This document shows positions 1 to 4,704 of a DNA stretch of 6,189 nucleotides, piece after piece. A model generated the notes under the pieces. The model was given only the letters and a program-made list of their open reading frames with translations, was not told the DNA's origin and made no database searches. Source of the DNA: Bacteroidota bacterium (lineage in GTDB: Bacteria > Bacteroidota > Bacteroidia > Chitinophagales > Chitinophagaceae); the NCBI GenBank assembly GCA_018267795.1, contig JAFDXS010000165.1:1-6189 (forward strand), read 5' to 3'. The translations under genes and the position numbers were made by a program. Position 1 is the first letter of the stretch; every line of letters begins with the position of its first letter.

Positions 1-38
1 AAATATGGGCTGCTGTACCATCAGCATACTGCATATAG

Positions 39-476
39 CTATTTACCTATATCCTCATTCCACAGTGCAGGGTTATTGCTTATAAATTCCTGCATCATTT
101 CAATGCATGTTTTGTCGTTAACTACTATTAGCTCAACTCCCTTATTTCTTAGTAGTTCTTCCGCACCCAGGAAGCTTATATTCTCTCCTATTACTACTTT
201 AGGAATCCCATACAATAATATAGCTCCGCTACACATTGAGCAAGGAGATAGCGTAGTATATAAAGTGCAGTTTTTATAGACAGAGGCAGATTGCCTGCCG
301 GCGTTTTCCAGCGCATCCATTTCGCCGTGCAGTATCACACTCCCATTTTGAATCCTTTTATTATGCCCGCGCCCTATTATTTTCCCATCATGCACTATTA
401 CAGAGCCTATAGGTATGCCGCCTTCATCCAGTCCTTTTTTTGCTTCAGAGATTGCTGCGCTCAAGTAGATATCCAT
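39..476 (-). CDS. Yeast Fcy1-like cytosine deaminase (zinc nucleoside/base deaminase)
   Basis: This 145-residue protein belongs to the zinc-dependent cytidine/deoxycytidylate deaminase superfamily and probably converts cytosine to uracil plus ammonia in the cytoplasm (pyrimidine salvage). Seen directly: the His-x-Glu motif at H50/E52 (LHGEMDALENAG) and Pro-Cys-x-x-Cys at C79/C82 supply the zinc ligands and the proton-shuttling glutamate. Compared from memory with Saccharomyces Fcy1 (158 aa), the match runs nearly end to end: GRGHN (N39), TTLSPC, YGIP, GEN-x-x-F (F102), and the C-terminal W139-x-x-D142-IG. These correspond to Fcy1 residues N51, F114, W152 and D155 that line the cytosine pocket. 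Bacterial CodA is an unrelated amidohydrolase-fold enzyme, so codA would be the wrong name. The start is the only ATG that gives the full N-terminal helix; no clear Shine-Dalgarno precedes it, which is usual in Bacteroidota. It is transcribed alone, 162 bp beyond the end of the hybrid kinase gene. A related role such as guanine or tRNA-adenosine deamination is less likely given the C-terminus. Confidence 0.88.
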   Translation of the reverse strand: MDIYLSAAISEAKKGLDEGGIPIGSVIVHDGKIIGRGHNKRIQNGSVILHGEMDALENAGRQSASVYKNCTLYTTLSPCSMCSGAILLYGIPKVVIGENISFLGAEELLRNKGVELIVVNDKTCIEMMQEFISNNPALWNEDIGK

Positions 477-543
477 AGAATGTGTTTTAGTGAAAGTATC
501 TCTAAGGTAGGGTAAACTAATAATAAGACAACTGGTTAACTAT

Positions 544-564
544 ACATGCAATAATCAACATGCA
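544..564. repeat. Short direct repeat ACATGCA x2 upstream of the deaminase gene
   Basis: ACATGCA occurs at 544-550 and again at 558-564, a 14-bp period, in the 162-bp gap between the hybrid kinase and the deaminase. It lies about 70-90 bp before the deaminase start, where an operator could sit. Both copies are short and could arise by chance in AT-rich DNA. I see no clear promoter or strong terminator in the rest of this gap. Confidence 0.25.
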
Positions 565-638
565 CCATTCATAAGGTTATGGGAGGAAAATCGATATCAA
601 TGTTTTGCTCTTTCGAGGTACGATGACGACCTAAAGGT

Positions 639-2417
639 CTATTGTGCAAGGCTTCTGTTTGCGGTAATATTTTCCAGCTTTTCACGCAGGTTGTTCAGAT
701 TTATAGGCTTGTAAAGGAAATCATCAAAACCACAATTTTTAATTTTTTCCTGTTCTGTTACCGACGCTGTAAAAGCAAGAATGTATGTCTTTGCCTTTAC
801 TGGATCAGGTAGTGCGCGTATCTTCTTTGTCGCCTCAACCCCATCTAAAATAGGCATGTGTAGATCCATAAATACAGCATCATAATACCCTGATAAACAT
901 GCCTCATAAGCCTGCTCACCATTTTCCACTATTACAGGCTCCACATTCAGCCGGCTCATTTGTTTCTTTACCAGTATTCTGTTTACCTCATTATCTTCAG
1001 CCACCAGTATTTTTAGTTTACTGAAGTCTGTTTGAGTTTCTGCAACAGTTGGTTTTGTTTCTATCATTGTGGGCGTAGTAGCAAAGTTAATGGTAAAAAA
1101 GAATGTAGATCCACTACCGGGACTACTATTCAAATGTATGGAACTATTAAACAATGACAATATCTGTTTCACTATTGCCAGGCCCAACCCCGTACCGCCA
1201 TACTTACGTGTAATATGCGATTCAGCCTGGGTAAATAATTCAAATATTTTTTCATGCCGTTCAGGATGTATTCCTATACCGGTGTCTACTACCGAAAATT
1301 GCACTATCACCTCTTGCTCCTTTTTTTCTATGCAATCCAATTTAAGGCTTATGCTTCCTTTGTCTGTAAACTTTATAGCATTGCTTATCAGGTTATATAT
1401 TATCTGCGATAGGCGGGTAGGGTCGCTGATAATATTTATATTTTCGAGCCGCTTATCAATGCTAAGATTAAAGTCAAGCTGTTTATCATTGGCTTTTATT
1501 TTAAGCACAGCACACCTGTTCTGTATAAACTCTGCCAGGTTAAAAGGTATTGCTTCCAACTTCGGTTTATCGGCATCTATTTTATTAAAATCAAGCACAT
1601 TATTAATAAGTGAAAGCAAGTCAAGCGCAGATAACTGCAATATCTCCAGGTTTTCTTTTTGGCGTTCTTCAGGCTTATCTTCCAGTAGTAATTCTGTTAT
1701 GCCTATCACGGAGTTAAGCGGTGTGCGCAGCTCGTGGGACATAGTGGAGAGAAAATTAGATTTGGATATCGCCAATTCGTTTGCCTCTTCGGCGGCTAAC
1801 TGCAGTTGGTGGTTTAGCGCCTCTTTTTCTTTTATATTGCTTTTGAATGCTTTGAAGAAAAGGTAATGGGCAAGAATGATCGTAACAAAATTAAGTGTTA
1901 GTATAATTTCGAATCCTGGCGACGCTAACTGCTGTGGCATTGCGGTTATATAGATATTGGGATTGTTATTAAGAACAGAAAATAACAACACCGGCACAAT
2001 AGCTGCAAGGGAATATATTATTCCAAATGTACTGCCAAGCGTATAGAAGCCACTTAGCACTATCATAAACATGAATTGTAAGGTTACCAGATTTATCTGG
2101 TGCGAATAGACATAAATATTAGTCCATATTACCAGTAGGCCTGTCAATATCATTATATGAGCAAGCAGCATCAAACGTGAGGGCCTATAAAGTATAACCT
2201 TAGCTAATATTAGATATATAATGAGCGCAATGATTCCTCTGGTCATTTGCAGCCATTGTGCGGCTGCAGCACCAAAACCAATTGCTATAAGAGCTTTTAA
2301 AACAGAGAAAACAAGTATGGTATATATAATACGTATTCTTGCCTTTGCAAAATTATCCGGCTCTGTCGCCAGCGTTTTGCTCAGGGACCAGTTAAAAAAA
2401 GAAAGTGGTTCGCTCAT
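639..2417 (-). CDS. Membrane-bound hybrid histidine kinase with C-terminal receiver domain
   Basis: This 592-residue protein autophosphorylates on histidine and should pass the phosphate to its own receiver domain, acting at the inner membrane. Residues ~29-191 hold about six hydrophobic segments (near 29-52, 61-78, 82-102, 109-127, 131-149 and 170-190) with no large periplasmic domain. A short coiled coil (~192-220) follows. The HisKA domain has the phosphoacceptor H228 in MSHELRTPL. The ATPase domain shows an N-box with N346, a G1 box D378-x-G380-x-G382, the FELF motif near 392-395, and a G2 box GGTGLGL at 407-413. After a linker (~448-466) the receiver domain carries acidic E474/D475, phosphoacceptor D518 in MDLHMP, T550 and K570-P571. 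All catalytic residues are present, so it looks functional. There is no DNA-binding domain, so output probably goes through a phosphotransfer protein or other partner encoded elsewhere. The sensor part matches no family I can name with confidence. It is divergent from the OB-fold gene across the 2418-2719 gap. Confidence 0.93.
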   Translation of the reverse strand: MSEPLSFFNWSLSKTLATEPDNFAKARIRIIYTILVFSVLKALIAIGFGAAAAQWLQMTRGIIALIIYLILAKVILYRPSRLMLLAHIMILTGLLVIWTNIYVYSHQINLVTLQFMFMIVLSGFYTLGSTFGIIYSLAAIVPVLLFSVLNNNPNIYITAMPQQLASPGFEIILTLNFVTIILAHYLFFKAFKSNIKEKEALNHQLQLAAEEANELAISKSNFLSTMSHELRTPLNSVIGITELLLEDKPEERQKENLEILQLSALDLLSLINNVLDFNKIDADKPKLEAIPFNLAEFIQNRCAVLKIKANDKQLDFNLSIDKRLENINIISDPTRLSQIIYNLISNAIKFTDKGSISLKLDCIEKKEQEVIVQFSVVDTGIGIHPERHEKIFELFTQAESHITRKYGGTGLGLAIVKQILSLFNSSIHLNSSPGSGSTFFFTINFATTPTMIETKPTVAETQTDFSKLKILVAEDNEVNRILVKKQMSRLNVEPVIVENGEQAYEACLSGYYDAVFMDLHMPILDGVEATKKIRALPDPVKAKTYILAFTASVTEQEKIKNCGFDDFLYKPINLNNLREKLENITANRSLAQ

Positions 2418-2719
2418 ATTTGTCTGACATTATAAAGATACAATTCTTTTACCGAATGATATGTTTATCTTTATTATATATATAGAAAATTTTAAGAATC
2501 ATTTAAGAGTATTTTGTCAAACGGCCAATTCAATTTCATGATCTCAAGAAAAGATTACTAGCATTGCTTGTTTATATCTTATCACAAGGCTTCCAATTGG
2601 AAGCCTTGTTCTGTTTTTATATTCTGCATCTCGCAGTAACTGACTAAAATCACTGCTTTCCTAATCTAAGATCATTGTTCTCCCAACACTGGATCGCGAG
2701 CTTTACAAAAAAGAAGTAT
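2418..2719. other. Divergent intergenic region, about 300 bp, no protein gene seen
   Basis: This very AT-rich stretch separates the start of the minus-strand hybrid kinase from the plus-strand OB-fold gene. On the minus strand, TATCTTTA (plus positions 2433-2440) matches seven of eight positions of the Bacteroidota -7 box TAnnTTTG and lies 15 bp before the kinase start, but no TTG sits at the expected -33 distance. The middle holds the palindromic terminator described separately (2584-2618). Between about 2440 and 2583 there is room for a short plus-strand RNA ending at that terminator. The only open frames there are a 26-codon AT-rich one (2461-2541) and a 7-codon one, neither convincing. 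No clear promoter for the OB-fold gene is visible; a 6-bp palindrome TCGCGA lies at 2694-2699. Confidence 0.6.
2584..2618 (+). terminator. Perfect 26-bp palindrome with T-tail, apparent intrinsic terminator without an upstream gene
   Basis: ACAAGGCTTCC (2584-2594), a loop of AATT, and GGAAGCCTTGT (2599-2609) form an uninterrupted 11-bp stem, followed on the plus strand by TCTGTTTTT (2610-2618). The opposite strand has no comparable T-run, so the orientation is plus. No plus-strand gene precedes it: the nearest gene upstream is the divergent kinase. It may end a small RNA, act as an attenuator in the leader of the OB-fold gene, or serve as a DNA operator. The structure is certain from the sequence; the function is inferred. 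Confidence 0.7.
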
Positions 2720-3151
2720 ATGAGACTTTCATTTGCAATAATAATCGTTTGCCTTTCTACATGTTCGATTGTTGCCAATGCCCAACAAAATACAGTAAGG
2801 AAATCTGTGTCAAGCCAATCAGTTTACAATACTGCTACAGTCACTACAGTGAAAGGCAGGGTTGAGAAAATTGAGAAAGTAAATAATGGCCGTAAAAACT
2901 ACGGAATTCACTTAATGCTAAAAACTGCTTCAGAAACCATAGCTGTTCATCTTGGGCCACAGTGGTACATGGAAGATAAAATGGATAACATCAAGGAAGG
3001 CTCAAAAATTGAAGTGAAGGGCTCAAAAGTTACTATAGATGGTAAACCGGCTATCATTGCCCAAACCATCATGTCTGGTGCAAATACGCTGCAATTGCGT
3101 GATGTTAATGGCAAACCGCTATGGTCTGGTACCGGCCTGCGTAGAAAATAA
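2720..3151 (+). CDS. Exported OB-fold-like protein of unknown function
   Basis: The 143-residue product begins with a clear Sec signal peptide: M1-R2, a hydrophobic core at residues 3-18 and a signal peptidase I site after ANA (residue 21), giving a periplasmic protein of about 122 residues. I chose the ATG at 2720 because an A-rich AAGAAG precedes it and the signal peptide begins there. The frame is open back to a TTG at 2675, but that start would put a charged 15-residue extension in front. The mature part is predicted mostly beta: VTTVKGRVEKIEKV (41-54), IHLMLKTASETIAVHLGP (63-80), WY (82-83), then IKEGSKIEVKGSKVTIDGKP (91-110), IIAQTI and LQLRDVNGKPLW (124-135). The pattern VHLGP-x-WY, G-x-x-I-x-V-x-GS, GKPAIIA and LRD-x-x-G-x-P-x-W resembles small exported OB-fold proteins of bacteria, often vaguely labelled DNA-binding; ligand and role are unknown to me. 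It lies 31 bp before the peroxiredoxin with no terminator between, so co-transcription is likely. Confidence 0.8.
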   Translation: MRLSFAIIIVCLSTCSIVANAQQNTVRKSVSSQSVYNTATVTTVKGRVEKIEKVNNGRKNYGIHLMLKTASETIAVHLGPQWYMEDKMDNIKEGSKIEVKGSKVTIDGKPAIIAQTIMSGANTLQLRDVNGKPLWSGTGLRRK

Positions 3152-3182
3152 TCTATTTATTAAAGGATAAATTATATAGAAA

Positions 3183-3878
3183 ATGGAACAATCCGAACAA
3201 GTAATAACCATGCCAAGAATTGGTGATAAGGCACCTGAATTTAAAGCAATAACAACACAGGGAGATATTAATTTCCCCGCAGACTACAGCGGTAAATGGA
3301 TAATCCTTTTCAGCCATCCTGCAGACTTTACGCCGGTATGCACATCAGAATTTATGACTTTTGCAAAGCTCGAGCCCGAGTTCAATGCACTTAATTGCCA
3401 GCTTGTTGGCTTGTCGGTAGATGGGCTTTATAGTCACATTGCATGGTTGCGTACTATCAAAGACAAAATTGAATTTAAGGGAATGAAAAACATAGAAGTT
3501 AAGTTTCCTTTAATTGAAGATATTACTATGACTGTGGCGAAAAAATATGGAATGATACAGCCTGGTGAAAGTTCTACCAAGGCCGTCAGAGCCGTATTTG
3601 TTATTGATCCTAAAGGCATCATCCGCGCAATCATCTATTATCCCTTATCAACGGGCAGAAATTTTGACGAGATTAAAAGACTATTGGTAGCTATGCAAAC
3701 CGCCGATAAATATGCTATAGCAACCCCGGCAGATTGGCGCCCGGGTGACGATGTTATTGTGCCTACAGCCGGCTCTTGCGGTGTGGCTAAAGAAAGAATG
3801 GAAAACAAAAGTGACATGACCTGCCACGACTGGTTTTTCTGCACAAAACCTTTATCTAAGGAGAAAGTAATAAGCTAA
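3183..3878 (+). CDS. Peroxiredoxin, Prx6-type (AhpC/TSA plus 1-cysPrx C-terminal domain)
   Basis: This 231-residue cytoplasmic peroxidase reduces hydrogen peroxide and organic peroxides. The AhpC/TSA domain (~11-150) has the active site P46-x-x-x-T50-x-x-C53 in SHPADFTPVC, with peroxidatic C53, and the supporting arginine R137 in AVRAVFVIDP. The 1-cysPrx C-terminal domain follows: YPLSTGRNFDEI (153-164), then TPADWRPGDDVIVP (181-194). The tail has C199 plus C214 and C220 in CHDWFFC, a Cys-x5-Cys pair placed as in archaeal Prx6-like peroxiredoxins such as Aeropyrum pernix ApTPx (C50, C207, C213). This suggests a resolving-cysteine (2-Cys) mechanism rather than a true 1-Cys one. The length is slightly below the roughly 240-250 residues of archaeal members. 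The ATG at 3183 is used; AAAGGA at 3162-3167 is far upstream (15 nt spacing), so a start at M10 (3210) cannot be excluded, the conserved domain beginning right after it. It follows the exported OB-fold gene by 31 bp and is closed by a strong terminator. Confidence 0.95.
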   Translation: MEQSEQVITMPRIGDKAPEFKAITTQGDINFPADYSGKWIILFSHPADFTPVCTSEFMTFAKLEPEFNALNCQLVGLSVDGLYSHIAWLRTIKDKIEFKGMKNIEVKFPLIEDITMTVAKKYGMIQPGESSTKAVRAVFVIDPKGIIRAIIYYPLSTGRNFDEIKRLLVAMQTADKYAIATPADWRPGDDVIVPTAGSCGVAKERMENKSDMTCHDWFFCTKPLSKEKVIS

Positions 3879-3917
3879 ACATAGAATAAACAGCAAGCAC
3901 CTGAACATGCTTCACGC

Positions 3918-3950
3918 AAATGGTTCAAGCATACGCTTGAACCATTTTTT
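3918..3950 (+). terminator. Strong intrinsic terminator after the peroxiredoxin gene
   Basis: AAATGGTTCAAGC (3918-3930), loop ATAC, and GCTTGAACCATTT (3935-3947) form a perfect 13-bp stem that runs into six Ts (3945-3950) on the plus strand. It begins 40 bp after the peroxiredoxin stop and should end the OB-fold/peroxiredoxin transcript. The stem begins with A residues, so weaker termination in the minus direction is possible, but no minus-strand gene lies nearby to need it. Confidence 0.92.
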
Positions 3951-3969
3951 ATACGTTTATTATGCGTAC

Positions 3970-3996
3970 TTGAAGCCTGTTTTTTAGTTAAATTAG
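3970..3996 (+). promoter_or_regulatory. Candidate Bacteroidota-type promoter for the pentapeptide-repeat gene
   Basis: TTG at 3970-3972 and TAAATTAG at 3989-3996, separated by 16 bp, resemble the Bacteroidota -33 TTG and -7 TAnnTTTG elements, with one mismatch in the latter. The pair lies just after the peroxiredoxin terminator and would start transcription close to the ribosome binding site at 4004, giving a very short leader. The location is sensible but the match is imperfect. Confidence 0.35.
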
Positions 3997-4003
3997 CACC
4001 TAC

Positions 4004-4010
4004 AGGAAAG
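4004..4010 (+). promoter_or_regulatory. Ribosome binding site of the pentapeptide-repeat gene
   Basis: AGGAAAG lies with AGGA (4004-4007) seven bases before the ATG at 4015. This supports translation from the first of two adjacent ATG codons (4015 and 4018) and is the clearest Shine-Dalgarno-like site in the window. Confidence 0.6.
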
Positions 4011-4014
4011 CATA

Positions 4015-4593
4015 ATGATGGGAACAGTTTTTATAGAGGGCAAAACATTCGATAAGGTTGATTTCAAAGATGCAAACCTGGCAAGGGGTGAATATGAGTC
4101 CTGCACTTTTACAGCCTGTGATTTTTCACACTCCGATCTATCTGAAATAAAGTTTGTCGGTTGCAGTTTCATTGCTTGTAACCTTAGCCTCGCAGTATTA
4201 AAACAAACTAGTTTCCTTGACGCAAAATTCAAAGATTGTAAAATGCTGGGGCTTCGCTTCGATCACTGTAGTGAGTTCGGCTTATCTTTCTCTATAGACA
4301 ATTGTTTGCTCAGCCATTCGTCCTTCTACAAGCGCAAACTCAAGAAAACAGACTTTAAAGATGCACAACTTCAGGATACAGATTTCACCGATTGTGATTT
4401 AACCTCCGCTACCTTTCATAATTGCGACTTCGCAGGTGCGAAATTTGAAAACACCAATCTGGAAAGGGCTGATATGCGTACTGCTTATAATTATACACTA
4501 AATCCTGCAATAAACCGAATAAAGAAGGCAAAGTTTTCCATTCCTCAGGTAGTTGGCTTGTTATCGGCCTATGATATTATTATAGAGAAATAA
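4015..4593 (+). CDS. Pentapeptide-repeat protein, Qnr-like in size and pattern
   Basis: The 192-residue protein is built of pentapeptide repeats (consensus A[D/N]Lxx, here mostly xxFxx and xxLxx), for example FKDANL (17-22), CDFSHSDLS (35-43), CSFIACNLS (50-58), then FKDAQLQDTDFTDCDLT (114-130) and NCDFAGAKFENTNLERADM (136-154). Such repeats fold into a right-handed four-sided beta-helix. A less regular stretch near 76-112 may be a loop or a break between two coils. The C-terminal tail (~160-192: NPAINRIKKAKFS, then GLLSAYDIIIE) is a non-repeat segment like the ends seen in Qnr-type proteins. Nine cysteines (30, 35, 50, 55, 75, 85, 97, 127, 137) lie mainly in repeat turns. There is no signal peptide, so it is cytosolic. 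In Qnr and MfpA this fold mimics DNA and protects gyrase; that function here is possible but unproved, as most pentapeptide proteins have no known role. It appears to be a single-gene unit. Confidence 0.88.
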   Translation: MMGTVFIEGKTFDKVDFKDANLARGEYESCTFTACDFSHSDLSEIKFVGCSFIACNLSLAVLKQTSFLDAKFKDCKMLGLRFDHCSEFGLSFSIDNCLLSHSSFYKRKLKKTDFKDAQLQDTDFTDCDLTSATFHNCDFAGAKFENTNLERADMRTAYNYTLNPAINRIKKAKFSIPQVVGLLSAYDIIIEK

Positions 4594-4641
4594 TCTAACA
4601 TGTAAAATCTAATATTTAGATCTCTACACTGATATATATCA
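4593..4641. promoter_or_regulatory. Cluster of inverted repeats before the PAS kinase gene, possible operator
   Basis: Three copies of the box ATCTAA lie at 4593-4598, 4607-4612 and, inverted, at 4616-4621; the last two form the dyad ATCTAA-TAT-TTAGAT. A second perfect 16-bp palindrome, ACTGATAT/ATATCAGT, covers 4626-4641. The centres of the two dyads are about 19-20 bp apart, close to two helical turns. No T-run follows either, so they are poor intrinsic terminators for the preceding gene. They sit 64-112 bp before the kinase start, where regulator binding sites could be. The sequence is AT-rich and chance is a real alternative. Confidence 0.4.
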
Positions 4642-4704
4642 GTATTTAGGCTGACCACAATTAACTAAGTATCTGAAGGCTCATTATATTTTTATGAAAT
4701 TTGC

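Noticed and set aside
11..26. TGCTG / CAGCA stem downstream of the deaminase
   Set aside because: The 5-bp stem with a 6-base loop has no T-tail in the minus direction; it is insufficient as a terminator. Positions 1-38 otherwise show nothing I can identify.
291..515. 74-codon plus-strand open frame overlapping the deaminase start
   Set aside because: It is antisense to the conserved N-terminal half of the deaminase; the product is rich in aromatic residues and resembles no protein.
628..639. GACC-TAAA-GGTC inverted repeat at the 3' end of the hybrid kinase gene
   Set aside because: The stem is only 4 bp, no T-run follows on the minus strand, and it touches the stop codon; it is not a credible terminator.
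1069..1866. 265-codon plus-strand open frame inside the hybrid kinase
   Set aside because: It lies antisense to the HisKA and ATPase regions of an unmistakable kinase gene, and its translation is serine/leucine-rich with no recognisable motif. It is a shadow of the coding strand.
2433..2440. Minus-strand -7-like box TATCTTTA for the hybrid kinase
   Set aside because: Seven of eight positions match, but no TTG lies at the -33 distance; it is too weak to list as a promoter on its own.
2461..2541. 26-codon open frame upstream of the orphan terminator
   Set aside because: It is AT-driven low-complexity sequence with no ribosome binding site; kept only as part of a possible noncoding transcript.
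2675..2719. Upstream TTG start extending the OB-fold protein by 15 residues
   Set aside because: The extension would place charged and polar residues before a normal signal peptide, and the ATG at 2720 has an A-rich site in front of it.
639..4593. A multi-gene defence or novel operon spanning the window
   Set aside because: Strand changes, an internal terminator and separate promoters split the genes into independent units with familiar domain types; nothing links them as one system.
4685..4692. TATATTTT as a -7 box for the PAS kinase
   Set aside because: There is one mismatch and no -33 element, in very AT-rich sequence where such matches are frequent.
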